Assembly: GCA_022072455.1 (NCBI GenBank) | Contig: JAJVHY010000004.1 | Span: 1 to 64,000, forward strand | Direction of reading: 5' to 3' | Origin: Verrucomicrobiia bacterium | GTDB taxonomy: Bacteria > Verrucomicrobiota > Verrucomicrobiia > Palsa-1439 | Length of the DNA: 64,000 nt | Part shown: piece by piece, positions 21,972-32,797 of the stretch | How positions within the stretch are numbered: the stretch's first letter is position 1 | Layout of the letters: the number at the start of each line of letters is the position of its first letter | Translations under genes and position numbers: made by a program | Notes under the pieces: model-generated | The model's database searches: none | Told to the model about the DNA's origin: nothing | What the model saw: only the letters and a program-made list of their open reading frames with translations

Positions 21972-22535
21972 TCAGTGAGCGACGGTTTGCTCCGCCGCCA
22001 ATGGATCAAGAGGCTTATCGGGGCAGGCGACTGGCGTGCCACAATCGTAAAGTGGAACTGTCGCTTGTGCGCCCGCGGTATCAACATATTGTTGCCGACC
22101 GACCGGCAATGCAAAGACCTTGACTAGATCCCCGTCAACAAGCTTGCTTTGGTTGGGAACATTTTTTACAGCGAGTGTTTTGTGACCTCCAAAAGTCGTT
22201 ACAAGCACGTAGTTTTTCGCCACCGATAATACACTTCCCATCACGGCTAGCGAGTTATGGCTTTTGACGGCACTGCTGACGGATTCATTTTGTTCGTTGT
22301 ATACCTTCATCGCAGCATCGTATTTCTGCTTCTCCTGAAAATACCGGCCTTGGTCACCAATTTTTCCCTCAACAGGTTTTGCGGGTGCAACCGGCTTTTG
22401 CGGGCGGTTTTTAAGCAATCCCGAATCGGCATTGAGCTTGTCGAAGCTGTAAATCTTGTCACCGATTTGTCGGCAATCACCGGCCCATGTGCTCGATATC
22501 ATAGTCGCTGCGACTAATAGCCATATGATCTTCAT
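21972..22535 (-). CDS. Secreted hypothetical protein
   Basis: 187 residues with no family I recognise. The N terminus (MKIIWLLVAATMISSTWA) is a good Sec signal peptide. The mature part has a helical stretch around EKQKYDAAMKVYNEQNE and a beta-rich second half (NYVLVTTFGGHKTLAVKNVP). Four cysteines are visible: one in GDCRQ, then YDC, VAC and none beyond. GGAGG lies 5 bases before the ATG, and a good promoter lies at 22589-22616. Both gene sides have gaps of over 100 bp, so it is probably transcribed alone. Confidence 0.75.
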   Translation of the reverse strand: MKIIWLLVAATMISSTWAGDCRQIGDKIYSFDKLNADSGLLKNRPQKPVAPAKPVEGKIGDQGRYFQEKQKYDAAMKVYNEQNESVSSAVKSHNSLAVMGSVLSVAKNYVLVTTFGGHKTLAVKNVPNQSKLVDGDLVKVFALPVGRQQYVDTAGAQATVPLYDCGTPVACPDKPLDPLAAEQTVAH

Positions 22536-22588
22536 ACCAACCTCCAGTCTTAGTTGCGCTGTATCGCAGATTGTCGCTCACAGAGAGA

Positions 22589-22616
22589 ATTCTACGCCGG
22601 CGTGGCTTTGAAACAA
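22589..22616 (-). promoter_or_regulatory. Candidate sigma-70 promoter of the secreted protein gene
   Basis: On the minus strand TTGTTT and TAGAAT are separated by 16 bp. The -10 matches 5 of 6 consensus bases. The start codon is 53 bp downstream with a GGAGG in between. Confidence 0.5.
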
Positions 22617-22640
22617 GATGTTTTGTCCAGAGGATGAAAC

Positions 22641-22677
22641 GAAAATGCCGGGACAAGTGCTGCCACTCGTCCCGGCA
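22641..22677 (-). terminator. Rho-independent terminator after groEL
   Basis: Downstream of groEL a 14-bp stem (TGCCGGGACGAGTG / CACTTGTCCCGGCA, one G-U pair) closes a 4-base GCAG loop and is followed by TTTTC. It is the clearest intrinsic terminator in the window and would end the chaperone transcript. Confidence 0.75.
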
Positions 22678-22700
22678 ATTCGTGAATTAACTTACCGGAC

Positions 22701-24356
<1,656 letters not shown>

Positions 24357-24362
24357 TTACGT

Positions 24363-24653
24363 TTAGCTCTCGATGATGCCGAGGATGTCGTCCTCGCGCA
24401 TGATCAAATAATCTTTGCCGTCCACTTTGATCTCGGTGCCGCCGTACTTGCTGATCAGCACGCGATCGCCCTTCTTCACTTCGAACGGGATCAACTTGCC
24501 GTCTTCATCCCGCTTGCCGGTGCCGATGGCGATGACTTTGCCTTCCTGCGGCTTCTCTTTTGCGGTGTCCGGGATGATGATCCCGCCCTTCTTCACTTCT
24601 TCTTGTTCAACCGCCTGCACCAGCACGCGATCGCCCAATGGTTTTACGTTCAT
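24363..24653 (-). CDS. groES: Co-chaperonin GroES
   Basis: 96 residues. GroES is the heptameric lid of GroEL. Conserved elements are [13 protein letters not shown] at the start, [22 protein letters not shown] (mobile loop) and [24 protein letters not shown] lies 8 bases before the ATG. It lies 57 bp behind dnaK and 24 bp before groEL, so a dnaK-groES-groEL transcript is likely. I see no CIRCE operator in the gap. Confidence 0.98.
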   Translation of the reverse strand: MNVKPLGDRVLVQAVEQEEVKKGGIIIPDTAKEKPQEGKVIAIGTGKRDEDGKLIPFEVKKGDRVLISKYGGTEIKVDGKDYLIMREDDILGIIES

Positions 24654-24710
24654 GCGTCTCTATCTCCTGTTTGGTTTGGTTTAGGTTCTGAGATTCGTGG
24701 CCGGGAGGAC

Positions 24711-26651
24711 TTACTTTTTGTTCTTCTCGTCCACGACCTCGAAATCGGCGTCAACGACATCGCCTTGCTGCTTCTTCTCTGCCTTCGGCTCACCGGCCGG
24801 GGGTTGTTGCTCCGCACCGGCTGTCGAACTCTTCTCTTTCACTTTCGCGTAAATCTCCGACGACACGGCGTGCCAGACTTCGGTTAACTGCTCCTCCGCT
24901 TTCTTGATCACGTCGGTATCTTCGCCCTTCAACGCGTCCTTGACCTTCGTCATCGCGTCTTCGAGCTTTTTCTTTTGGTCGTCGGTGATGACATCTTTCT
25001 GTTCGCGAATGAATTTCTCCGTACGGAAGATCGAAGCATCCGCCGCATTCCGCAGCTCGGCTTTCTCGCGTGCCTTCTTATCTTCCTCGGCATGTTCCTC
25101 GGCGTCCTTGCGCATCTTCTCGATTTCTTCTTTCGAAAGACCGCTCGACGCGGTAATTGAAATCTTCTGCGACTTGCCGGTGCCGAGATCTTTAGCGGTC
25201 ACGTGCACGATGCTGTTCGCATCGATATCAAACGTCACCTCGATTTGCGGCATGCCACGCGGCGCGGGCGGAATGTCCGTCAAATGAAACCGGCCAATCG
25301 TCTTGTTATCGCGCGCCATGGGCCGTTCGCCCTGCAGCACGTGAACTTCAACGTTCGGCTGATTGTCCGACGCCGTGGAGAAAATTTCGCTCTTCTTCGT
25401 CGGAATCGTCGTGTTCCGCGGAATTAAAGTCGTGAAAACATTGCCCAGCGTCTCAATCCCGAGCGACAGCGGCGTCACGTCGAGCAACACGATGTCCTGC
25501 TTCACTTGGCCGGTCAGAACGCCGCCTTGGATACCGGCCCCGACCGCAACGACTTCATCCGGATTCACACCTTGATGTGGCGCTTTGCCAATCAGCTTGC
25601 CGGCGACTTCAACGACCTTCGGCATCCGAGTCATACCGCCAACAAGCACAAGCTCGTCGACTTTCGACATATCAATCTTCGCGTCGCGCAAACAGGCCTC
25701 AACCGGCTTGATCGTGCGGTCGATCAATTCATCGCAGAGCTGCTCCAGCTTCGCCCGGGTCAGCTTCTTCACGATGTGCTTCGGTCCGCTAGAGTCCGCC
25801 GTGATGAATGGCAGGTTGATCTCGTACTCCTGCGCACTCGACAACGCGATCTTCGCCTTTTCAGATTCTTCCTTGATGCGTTGCAGCGCGTCCGGCTGCT
25901 TCGCCAAGTCGCTGCCGGTCTCCTTCTTGAAATCGTCGATGATCCATGTCATCACCTTTTCGTCAAAGTCGTCCCCACCCAGATGCGTATCGCCATTGGT
26001 CGCCAAGACTTCGAAGACACCGTCGCCGATGTTCAACACCGAAATATCAAACGTCCCACCGCCGAGATCGTACACCGCGATGTGCTCATCCTTCTTCTTG
26101 TCGAGTCCGTACGCGAGCGACGCTGCCGTCGGCTCGTTGATGATGCGCAACACATCCAGCCCGGCAATCTTGCCGGCATCCTTCGTCGCCTGCCGCTGCG
26201 CGTCATTGAAATATGCCGGGACCGTAATGACGGCCTTCTCGATCTTTTCACCGAGATACGTCTCCGCATCGGCCTTCATCTTCGCGAGAATCATTGCGGA
26301 AATTTCCGGTGGCGTGAACGTCTTCTCTTCCCCACCGACCATCACCTTCACCGCCGCGTCGCCATTCGAAGCGCGCACGACTTCATACGGCATGCGCTTC
26401 CGTTCCTGGGCGATCTCGTCGTACTTCCGCCCCATGAATCGCTTGATGGAATAAACCGTGTTCTTCGGATTGACGACCGCCTGCCGTTTGGCCGCCTGCC
26501 CCACCACGCGCTCGCCCGACTTCGTGAACGCCACGACCGACGGCGTCGTCCGTCCGCCTTCCGCGTTCGGAATCACCACCGGCTCGCCGCCTTCAACGAC
26601 CGCCATGCACGAGTTCGTCGTTCCCAAATCAATTCCTAAAACTTTTGCCAT
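24711..26651 (-). CDS. dnaK: Hsp70 chaperone DnaK
   Basis: 646 residues. DnaK binds unfolded segments in an ATP-driven cycle with DnaJ and GrpE. The protein begins [18 protein letters not shown]. Further motifs are [37 protein letters not shown] and the substrate-domain stretch [15 protein letters not shown]. The C terminus is acidic and ends [15 protein letters not shown], resembling the usual [11 protein letters not shown] chose the ATG at 26651; an in-frame upstream extension is unlike the family. grpE, dnaJ and hrcA are not adjacent. The direct coupling to groESL is less usual than a dnaK-dnaJ order. Confidence 0.98.
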   Translation of the reverse strand: MAKVLGIDLGTTNSCMAVVEGGEPVVIPNAEGGRTTPSVVAFTKSGERVVGQAAKRQAVVNPKNTVYSIKRFMGRKYDEIAQERKRMPYEVVRASNGDAAVKVMVGGEEKTFTPPEISAMILAKMKADAETYLGEKIEKAVITVPAYFNDAQRQATKDAGKIAGLDVLRIINEPTAASLAYGLDKKKDEHIAVYDLGGGTFDISVLNIGDGVFEVLATNGDTHLGGDDFDEKVMTWIIDDFKKETGSDLAKQPDALQRIKEESEKAKIALSSAQEYEINLPFITADSSGPKHIVKKLTRAKLEQLCDELIDRTIKPVEACLRDAKIDMSKVDELVLVGGMTRMPKVVEVAGKLIGKAPHQGVNPDEVVAVGAGIQGGVLTGQVKQDIVLLDVTPLSLGIETLGNVFTTLIPRNTTIPTKKSEIFSTASDNQPNVEVHVLQGERPMARDNKTIGRFHLTDIPPAPRGMPQIEVTFDIDANSIVHVTAKDLGTGKSQKISITASSGLSKEEIEKMRKDAEEHAEEDKKAREKAELRNAADASIFRTEKFIREQKDVITDDQKKKLEDAMTKVKDALKGEDTDVIKKAEEQLTEVWHAVSSEIYAKVKEKSSTAGAEQQPPAGEPKAEKKQQGDVVDADFEVVDEKNKK

Positions 26652-26770
26652 GTTAATTAAATCTCCGCTCACCCCTTTAGCTATGCCCGTGCCATCTTCA
26701 CAAGTACTTGCCTTGCAACATTTGACTGCCGCGCACCACTGTGCCATTCGCTCACGCGCACACCTTCAAC

Positions 26771-26796
26771 TGTGACACGAGCGCCACACTGTCACA
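26771..26796. promoter_or_regulatory. Inverted repeat TGTGACA-N12-TGTCACA between dnaK and a divergent gene
   Basis: Two perfect 7-bp half-sites in inverted orientation lie 12 bp apart. They sit 120 bp upstream of dnaK and 30 bp upstream of the hydroxyacid dehydrogenase start. The spacing would suit a dimeric regulator, but no protein is known from the window to bind it. It could also fold as a hairpin. It does not resemble CIRCE. Confidence 0.3.
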
Positions 26797-26825
26797 CCTT
26801 GACCAACCATGTAAAATCGCCTCCT

Positions 26826-27758
26826 GTGAATGTCTTCCTTACCCGCCAGATCCCCGCTGAAGCCCTCGAGATCCTCCAGAAAACTTGTCGGCAACTTGAA
26901 GTCGCTGATTCCGAAATCCCGCTTACGATCGAACGACTTCAGACCGGCGCCCGCGGTCGCGACGGCATATTAATAATGGGCAACGACCGGGCCGATGCCG
27001 CCCTGTTCGACGCCGCCGGCAACCAACTCCGCTGCATCTCCAACTTCAGTGTCGGCACCAACAACATCGACATCGCCGAAGCCACCCGCCGCCGCATCAC
27101 CGTCACCAACACCCCGGGCGTGCTGACCGAAACCACCGCCGATCTCACGTGGGCGCTCCTGCTCGCCGTCACCCGTCGCATCGTCGAAGGCGACCGGTTC
27201 GCGCGCTCCGGCAGTTGGCGCGGTTGGACGCCTACCCAATTCCTTGGCGCCGACATCTCCGGCAAAACTCTCGGCATCGTCGGCGCCGGGCGCATCGGCA
27301 CCGCCGTCGCCAAACGCGCCGCCGGTTTCAATATGCGCGTCCTCACGTTCACGAGCCGCAACACCCGCGTCGAATTCGAAACTCTCCTCCGCGAATCCGA
27401 CTTCATCACCGTTCATGTCCCCCTCACCCCGGCCACCAAGCATCTCTTCGGCGAAAAAGAATTTCTTCTGATGAAACCGACCGCCTACTTCATCAACGTC
27501 GCCCGCGGCCCCGTCCACGACGAAGCCGCCCTCGTCAACGCCCTCCGGCAAAACCGCATTGCCGGCGCGGGTCTGGACGTATTTGAGGAAGAACCTAAGA
27601 TTCACCCCGGCCTCCTCGATCTCGAAAACGTCGTGCTCATCCCCCACCTCGGCAGCGCAACAATCGAAACCCGCCGTCGAATGGCCATCATGGCCGCAGA
27701 AAATCTCATTTCCGTCTTGGCCGGCCGTCCCTGTCCGAATATCGTCAACCCACTATGA
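26826..27758 (+). CDS. D-2-hydroxyacid dehydrogenase (glyoxylate/hydroxypyruvate reductase-like)
   Basis: 310 residues from a GTG start preceded by CTCCT. The family reduces 2-keto acids such as glyoxylate or hydroxypyruvate with NAD(P)H. The Rossmann motif GIVGAGRIGTAVA, the catalytic Arg in NVARGPVHDE, Glu in VFEEEP, and His in PHLGSAT are all visible. I chose the GTG because the protein begins VNVFLTRQIP, as in relatives. The gene overlaps the next dehydrogenase by ATGA, so both are made together. Glycerate-type metabolism of C2/C3 hydroxyacids is the likely theme. The exact substrate is not determined. Confidence 0.88.
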   Translation: MNVFLTRQIPAEALEILQKTCRQLEVADSEIPLTIERLQTGARGRDGILIMGNDRADAALFDAAGNQLRCISNFSVGTNNIDIAEATRRRITVTNTPGVLTETTADLTWALLLAVTRRIVEGDRFARSGSWRGWTPTQFLGADISGKTLGIVGAGRIGTAVAKRAAGFNMRVLTFTSRNTRVEFETLLRESDFITVHVPLTPATKHLFGEKEFLLMKPTAYFINVARGPVHDEAALVNALRQNRIAGAGLDVFEEEPKIHPGLLDLENVVLIPHLGSATIETRRRMAIMAAENLISVLAGRPCPNIVNPL

Positions 27759-28630
27759 AAATCGGCTGGATCGGCACGGGGGTCATGGGTGTTTCGATGA
27801 GCGGCCATCTTCTCGCCGCTGGTAACGTCGTCACAGTTTACTCCCGCACCAAAGCCAAAGCGCAACCCTTGCTCGACCGCGGCGCGACGTGGGCCAATTC
27901 ACCGTGCGAAGTTGCGCGCAACACCGAAATCGTTTTCACGATGGTCGGCTTCCCCGAAGACGTCCGACAAGTCTACTTCGGTGAGTCCGGCATTTTCGCC
28001 GGCTTGAAACCCGGCACAATCACAGTCGACATGACGTCCACGGCTCCAAGTTTGGCGCAGGAAATTTTTGCCACGAATCCAAACTCTCTCGACGCGCCTG
28101 TCTCTGGCGGCGACGTCGGAGCGCGCAACGCGACGTTGTCCATCATGGTCGGCGGCGCCAAGCCGGTCTTTGAGAAAGTGCTGCCACTCTTACAAAAGCT
28201 CGGTAAGACCATCATCCACCAAGGTCCGGCCGGCGCCGGTCAACACGCCAAACTCTGCAACCAAATCGTCATCGCCGGCACGATGATCGGCGTTTGCGAA
28301 GCGTTGCTCTACGGCAAGAAAGCCGGTCTCGATCTCGAAACGATGCTCTCCTCGATCCGTGGCGGCGCCGCCGCCTGCTGGACGCTCGACAATCTCGCCC
28401 CGCGCATCCTCAAGGGAAACTTCGATCCCGGTTTCTTCGCCGACCACTTCGTCAAAGACATGGCGCTCGCGTTGGAAGAAGCCAAGCGCATGAACCTCCG
28501 TTTGCCAGGACTACAACTCGTGCATGATCTCTACAAACACGTTCAAACCCTCGGCCACGGCAGGAAGGGCACGCACGCGCTCTACCTCGCACTCGAAGAA
28601 GTGGCTAACGCCGCTGCAACCCGTCGCTAA
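27755..28630 (+). CDS. 3-hydroxyisobutyrate / tartronate-semialdehyde reductase family protein
   Basis: 291 residues. Beta-hydroxyacid dehydrogenases convert 3-hydroxyacids to semialdehydes with NAD(P). The dinucleotide motif is IGWIGTGVMG at 3-12, the substrate loop is DAPVSGGDVGA, and the catalytic lysine lies in AKLCNQ near residue 166. With the upstream hydroxypyruvate-reductase-like gene (ATGA overlap), a glyoxylate-to-glycerate role (GarR-like) is a reasonable inference; 3-hydroxyisobutyrate is equally possible. Its end overlaps the convergent permease gene by 26 bp. Confidence 0.85.
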   Translation: MKIGWIGTGVMGVSMSGHLLAAGNVVTVYSRTKAKAQPLLDRGATWANSPCEVARNTEIVFTMVGFPEDVRQVYFGESGIFAGLKPGTITVDMTSTAPSLAQEIFATNPNSLDAPVSGGDVGARNATLSIMVGGAKPVFEKVLPLLQKLGKTIIHQGPAGAGQHAKLCNQIVIAGTMIGVCEALLYGKKAGLDLETMLSSIRGGAAACWTLDNLAPRILKGNFDPGFFADHFVKDMALALEEAKRMNLRLPGLQLVHDLYKHVQTLGHGRKGTHALYLALEEVANAAATRR

Positions 28631-29450
28631 TCAGATTAAACGCCAACACCGTCCAAGCAATCGCCAGCCCGGGCGCGATGCACAACCATGGCGCAACGCG
28701 AAACGCCCGGCCTTCTTCCCGGAGCATCATGCCCCACTCCGCCACGTCGGGCTGACCGGACAAACCGAGAAACGCTAACCCCGCCGCTTCGAGCACTGCG
28801 CTCCCCAGCGTCAAGGTTGTCAGCGTGAGAATCAACGCCCCGCAGTTCGGCAAAATCTCAATCACCGCCACGCGCCACTGACCGGCACCGACTGACCGGG
28901 CCGCGAGCACGTATTGCTTCGCCTGCTCCGAGAAAAACGCGGCGCGCACCTGCCGGACAATCGCCGGCAAATTGGCAATACCAACGGCGATGGTCACGCT
29001 GGTCGGCGACGGCTTCATCACCGTCAACGCCACCAAGCCGAGCAGAATCGACGGAAATGCCAACAGAAAATTCACCAGATGCGTCACGCCGGCATCAAAC
29101 CACCCGCGCCACGTCGCCGCCAACGCCCCAAGCACCACCCCACCGGCCAATGCTATCAACGTCGCGCCAGTCGCAATCCCAAGCGTCACCCGCGCGCCGT
29201 ACAACATCCGCGTGAAAACATCCCGGCCCGCCCCGTCCACGCCAAGCCAGTGTTGCGCCGACGGTCCCGCCAGCGCGAGTTCCCGGTACGGCTGCTCCGT
29301 CGGCGGATGTTTCCCGAGCACCGGCGCAAGCAATGCCGCCAGCACGACGAGCAACAACATCGCAAATCCAATTCTGGAGGGCCACGCTCCGTCGTGGCCG
29401 CGTTGGACGAACGGTCGCGACGGAGCACGACCCTCCATTTCCTGATTCAT
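28605..29450 (-). CDS. Oligopeptide/dipeptide ABC transporter permease (DppC type)
   Basis: 281 residues, inner membrane. Five to six hydrophobic segments are visible. The EAA loop for coupling to the ATPase includes RAAFFSEQAKQYVLAARSVG and the later ILPNCGALI. Residues 5-26 (MEGRAPSRP...GAWPS) before the first membrane segment are encoded by a palindromic repeat at 29375-29437, so the N terminus carries foreign sequence. The ATG at 29450 overlaps the stop of dppB (ATGA). No ATPase or solute-binding gene is adjacent, so the partners must be elsewhere. It overlaps the convergent dehydrogenase gene by 26 bp. Confidence 0.87.
   Translation of the reverse strand: MNQEMEGRAPSRPFVQRGHDGAWPSRIGFAMLLLVVLAALLAPVLGKHPPTEQPYRELALAGPSAQHWLGVDGAGRDVFTRMLYGARVTLGIATGATLIALAGGVVLGALAATWRGWFDAGVTHLVNFLLAFPSILLGLVALTVMKPSPTSVTIAVGIANLPAIVRQVRAAFFSEQAKQYVLAARSVGAGQWRVAVIEILPNCGALILTLTTLTLGSAVLEAAGLAFLGLSGQPDVAEWGMMLREEGRAFRVAPWLCIAPGLAIAWTVLAFNLISDGLQRR
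29375..29437. repeat. BIME-like palindromic repeat inside the dppC-type gene
   Basis: A 63-bp element begins TGGAGGG and ends CCCTCCA (7-bp outer inverted pair). It holds two hairpins, GGCCACG-CTCCGT-CGTGGCC and GTCGCG-ACGGAG-CACGAC, whose loops are exactly complementary. The copy at 62829-62892 matches it in reverse orientation over most of its length. It is 21 codons long and keeps the frame of the permease gene. Confidence 0.8.
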
Positions 29451-30364
29451 ACTCGCAACCTCGGATCGAGGACGTGCTGCAACACATCCACCAAAAAGTT
29501 CACCAGCATCACCATCGCGACCAACACGAGCAGCGCGCCCTGAATCGCCGGGTAATCCCGCGAAAGAACCGCCGTCGCGATGTACCGACCAATCCCCGGC
29601 CACGCGAACACCGTCTCCGTCAACACCGCCCCACCGAGCAGATAGGCAAACTCCACCCCGATCATCGTCACCACCGGCACCAGCGCCGCCCGGAGCGCGT
29701 GCCGGTACAACACGCTCCGCTCGCCGGCACCCTTCGCCCGGGCCGTCCGGATAAAATCCTTCCCCAACGTCTCCAGTACCGCCGCGCGCGTCACCCGCAT
29801 GATGAACGCCCCGGGAATCGTTGCCAACACACACGCCGGCAAGACAAGGTGCCGCCACGTCCCCCGGTCACCAGCCGGAAACCAACCGAGCTGCAATGCG
29901 AACAACAACATCGCCAGCAATCCGAGCCAAAATACCGGCACGCTTAATCCAACCAACCCCACCGCCGATGCCACTACATCTGGCCAACGCCCGGCATGCC
30001 GTGCCGCGAAAATCCCCAACCACACTCCGCCCAGCGTCGCCACGACCATCGCCGCGACCGCAAGTTCGACAGTGGCCGGCCACGTGCGCGCAAGATCCGC
30101 ACTCACCGGGCGTCCGGAAACGACGGATTCACCGAGGTTACCGGACTTGAGCCACAGCCAGTATTGCACCGCCAACGGTCGGTCGAGCGCCAACCGCGCC
30201 CGCAGCTCCGCGACCTTTTCCGGTGTCGGATTCTTCAGGAGCAGGCGCGCCGGATCTCCCGGTACGAGTCGTACCAGCAAAAACACCGCGACGCTTGCCA
30301 CCCCCAAAGCCACCAGGAGCGCGCCAAGTCGCCGCCATAAGAATGCACGCATGCCCAAAACCAT
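29447..30364 (-). CDS. Oligopeptide/dipeptide ABC transporter permease (DppB type)
   Basis: 305 residues, inner membrane, with about six hydrophobic segments. Family features are the N-terminal FLLVRLVPGDPARLLL, a periplasmic insert with LDRPLAVQYWLWLKSGNLGESV, and the EAA loop ETLGKDFIRTARAKGAGERSVLYRHALR. The ATG at 30364 or the ATG at 30352 could be used. It is followed by the dppC-type gene with an ATGA overlap. Peptides, nickel or other small solutes are possible cargo; nothing here distinguishes these. Confidence 0.88.
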   Translation of the reverse strand: MVLGMRAFLWRRLGALLVALGVASVAVFLLVRLVPGDPARLLLKNPTPEKVAELRARLALDRPLAVQYWLWLKSGNLGESVVSGRPVSADLARTWPATVELAVAAMVVATLGGVWLGIFAARHAGRWPDVVASAVGLVGLSVPVFWLGLLAMLLFALQLGWFPAGDRGTWRHLVLPACVLATIPGAFIMRVTRAAVLETLGKDFIRTARAKGAGERSVLYRHALRAALVPVVTMIGVEFAYLLGGAVLTETVFAWPGIGRYIATAVLSRDYPAIQGALLVLVAMVMLVNFLVDVLQHVLDPRLRV

Positions 30365-30369
30365 AATTT

Positions 30370-30390
30370 GTCAGGCTAAGCTTGTCGAAG
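30370..30390 (+). repeat. Dispersed 21-bp repeat, GTCAGGCTAAGCTTGTCGAAG
   Basis: The stretch matches the one at 63150-63170 at 17 of 21 bases. It lies in the 76-bp gap between the divergent permease and TrpB2 genes. Such sequences ending TGTCGAAG are common dispersed repeats in GC-rich genomes. Confidence 0.4.
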
Positions 30391-30440
30391 CATCTCTGTT
30401 CCTGTAGTCTTCCTGCACCCCGTTTGTGCCGTGGAGGACC

Positions 30441-31748
30441 ATGAGCACAACAACTCGTTTCACACTGACGCAAGCCGAGATTCCGACGCACTGGTACAAC
30501 GTACTGGCTGATGTACCGGAGCCGTTGCCCCCGCCGCTGCATCCCGGCACGAAACAGCCGGTCATGCTCCACGACATGACGGCGATCTTCCCGGAAAACC
30601 TCGTCCAACAGGAAATGTCCGCCGAACGCTGGGTTGAAATCCCGGCGCCCGTTCGCGAAGCGCTGGCGTTGTGGCGGCCGACTCCCCTGCTGCGTGCCGT
30701 GCGCTTGGAAAAGGCGCTGCAAACACCAGCGCACATCTATTTCAAATACGAAGGCGAAAATCCTTGCGGCAGCCATAAGCCTAACACCGCCGTCGCGCAG
30801 GCGTACTACAACAAAATCGCCGGCACGAAACGTCTCGCCACCGAGACCGGCGCGGGCCAGTGGGGTTCGTCACTCGCGATGGCCTGCAAACTTTTCGGCC
30901 TCGATTGCCGGGTGTATATGGTCAAAGTCAGCTATCACCAGAAGCCCTACCGGCGGTTGTTGATGCACACGTGGGGCGCGGTCGTGCATTCCAGCCCCAG
31001 CCACTACACCGATTACGGCAAGAAGCTTCTCGCCGAAAACCCCGACAACCCCGGCAGCCTCGGCATCGCCATCAGCGAAGCCATCGAAGACACCGTCAAA
31101 CATCCCGGCACCAAGTACGCCCTCGGCAGCGTCCTCAATCACGTCTGTCTCCACCAGACGGTCATCGGCCAGGAAGCGATTAAACAAATGACACTCGCCG
31201 GCGAAGAACCGGACGTGGTCATCGGTTGCGCTGGCGGCGGTAGCAATTTTGCCGGCATCGCGTTCCCGTTTGTCCGCGCAAAACTCACCGAGAAAAAGAA
31301 AACGCGCATCGTCGCTGTCGAGCCGGCCGCCTGTCCCTCGTTGACCAAAGGCGAACTCCGGTACGACTTCGGCGACACGGCGATGACGACGCCGTTGATG
31401 ATGATGTACACCATGGGCCACGATTTCATGCCGCCGGAGATTCACGCCGGCGGTCTCCGCTATCATGGCATGGCGCCAACGGTGAGCCACCTGCGCAAAC
31501 TCGGCTTGATTGACGCCGTTGCTTATCCGCAGTCGAAAGTCTTCGAAGCGGCCATGCAATTCGCGCAATCCGAAGGCCTCGTCCCAGCCCCCGAATCTTC
31601 GCACGCGATTCGGGCCGCGATTGACGAAGCGATTGCGGCGCGCGAGGAAGGCAAGAAACGCGTCATCCTCTTCAATCTCTCCGGCCACGGTCTGCTCGAC
31701 CTCACGTCCTACGAAGCCTTCCTGGCCGGCAAACTACGCGACGAATAA
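30441..31748 (+). CDS. Tryptophan synthase beta-like protein, TrpB2 type
   Basis: 435 residues, a pyridoxal-phosphate enzyme. TrpB2 enzymes make tryptophan from indole and serine, without needing a TrpA partner. The PLP lysine is K113 in GSHKPNTA and the phosphate loop is [11 protein letters not shown]. The length and the [17 protein letters not shown] insertion are typical of TrpB2 rather than canonical TrpB (about 400 residues). GGAGG precedes the ATG at 30441 by 5 bases. No trpA or other trp gene is nearby, consistent with a stand-alone role in indole salvage. Confidence 0.9.
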   Translation: MSTTTRFTLTQAEIPTHWYNVLADVPEPLPPPLHPGTKQPVMLHDMTAIFPENLVQQEMSAERWVEIPAPVREALALWRPTPLLRAVRLEKALQTPAHIYFKYEGENPCGSHKPNTAVAQAYYNKIAGTKRLATETGAGQWGSSLAMACKLFGLDCRVYMVKVSYHQKPYRRLLMHTWGAVVHSSPSHYTDYGKKLLAENPDNPGSLGIAISEAIEDTVKHPGTKYALGSVLNHVCLHQTVIGQEAIKQMTLAGEEPDVVIGCAGGGSNFAGIAFPFVRAKLTEKKKTRIVAVEPAACPSLTKGELRYDFGDTAMTTPLMMMYTMGHDFMPPEIHAGGLRYHGMAPTVSHLRKLGLIDAVAYPQSKVFEAAMQFAQSEGLVPAPESSHAIRAAIDEAIAAREEGKKRVILFNLSGHGLLDLTSYEAFLAGKLRDE

Positions 31749-31765
31749 TCCAAGGAGAAAGAACC

Positions 31766-32683
31766 ATGAAACGTATTATGTCCGTGGCGGTGGCGTGTCT
31801 GTTGTTGAGCGGAGCGACGCTGGCGTATGACTTGCCGGCGGTGAATCTCGGCTTCACGAGTTTTCTTGATGGCGGACCACCGGCGGGGCCGGGATTCTAT
31901 TTCACCGAGTACCTGCAATGGTACCGCTCGGATGACCTAGTGGACAACCGCGGCCAGCAGATCGGCCCGTTCGACTTGGATGTGTTCGTGAGCTTGTCGC
32001 AAGTCATCTACCAATCCGATCAAGCAGTGTTGTTCGGCGGCAAGTGGGGCTTGGACGTGATCGTGCCGGTCGTGGCGTTCGATCTCGACCCGAAAGGCAC
32101 CCCGCTCACTGACAACGGCGGCGGGATCGGCGATGTGTTGGTCGGCCCGTACATTCAGTGGGATCCCATCATGGGCGAGAAGGGGCCGATCTTCATGCAC
32201 CGGTTCGAGTTGCAGATCCTCACCCCAACGGGCCGGTACAGCAAGAACGAGGCGTTGAATCCCGGCAGCAACCATCTCTCACTTGATCCGTACTGGGCGG
32301 CGACATGGTTCATCCGGCCGCAATGGACCGCTTCGTGGCGCATCCATTACCTCTGGAACGACACCAACACCGATCCCGGCGCCGGGGCCGGGACGCTGCA
32401 ACCCGGTCAAGCCGTCCACCTCAACTTCGCCAGCGCCTACGAAATTCTCCCCAAACGACTCCGCGCCGGCCTCAACGGTTACTACCTCAAACAAGTCACC
32501 GATACCGAGATCAACGACAGCAGCGTCGGCGGCCGGCGCGAACAAGTCGTTGCCGTCGGCCCCGGCCTGCTCTGGCACATCAGCCAGAATGACCACCTAT
32601 TCTTCAATGCCTACTTCGAGTTCGAAGCCCGCAACCGGCCGGAAGGCCAACGCTACAACCTGCGCTGGGTGCATCATTTCTAA
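31766..32683 (+). CDS. Outer-membrane beta-barrel protein, phenol-MetA-type family
   Basis: 305 residues. A signal peptide ([20 protein letters not shown]) is followed by alternating beta strands and a terminal [10 protein letters not shown], which fits an outer-membrane barrel signal. The arrangement ([46 protein letters not shown]) resembles the MetA-pathway-of-phenol-degradation family, thought to form channels for hydrophobic substrates. A good ribosome site (AAGGAG) precedes the ATG. It lies 17 bp behind trpB2, perhaps in one transcript. Confidence 0.78.
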   Translation: MKRIMSVAVACLLLSGATLAYDLPAVNLGFTSFLDGGPPAGPGFYFTEYLQWYRSDDLVDNRGQQIGPFDLDVFVSLSQVIYQSDQAVLFGGKWGLDVIVPVVAFDLDPKGTPLTDNGGGIGDVLVGPYIQWDPIMGEKGPIFMHRFELQILTPTGRYSKNEALNPGSNHLSLDPYWAATWFIRPQWTASWRIHYLWNDTNTDPGAGAGTLQPGQAVHLNFASAYEILPKRLRAGLNGYYLKQVTDTEINDSSVGGRREQVVAVGPGLLWHISQNDHLFFNAYFEFEARNRPEGQRYNLRWVHHF

Positions 32684-32693
32684 CCGGCGCAGA

Positions 32694-32722
32694 TTGACTC
32701 GGCGCGACGAATCGCCTATAAA
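32694..32722 (+). promoter_or_regulatory. Near-consensus sigma-70 promoter for the electron-transfer operon
   Basis: TTGACT and TATAAA are separated by exactly 17 bp. Each hexamer matches 5 of 6 consensus bases, the best promoter in the window. It lies just after the barrel gene and 75 bp upstream of the acyl-CoA-dehydrogenase-like gene. Confidence 0.65.
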
Positions 32723-32797
32723 CACCATCGTCCGCGGTTTCTCACCCCGTCCAGCGGCCACAGCGGTCATCCTCGAAGATGGCCGGAAAGGCTTGTT

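Noticed and set aside
26652-26825. CIRCE heat-shock operator upstream of dnaK
   Set aside because: I looked for TTAGCACTC with its inverted partner and did not see it; the inverted repeat present has a different sequence and spacing.
30370-30440. A promoter TTGTCG-N17-TAGTCT for trpB2
   Set aside because: The -35 lies in a dispersed repeat and both hexamers match the consensus weakly, so I do not claim it.
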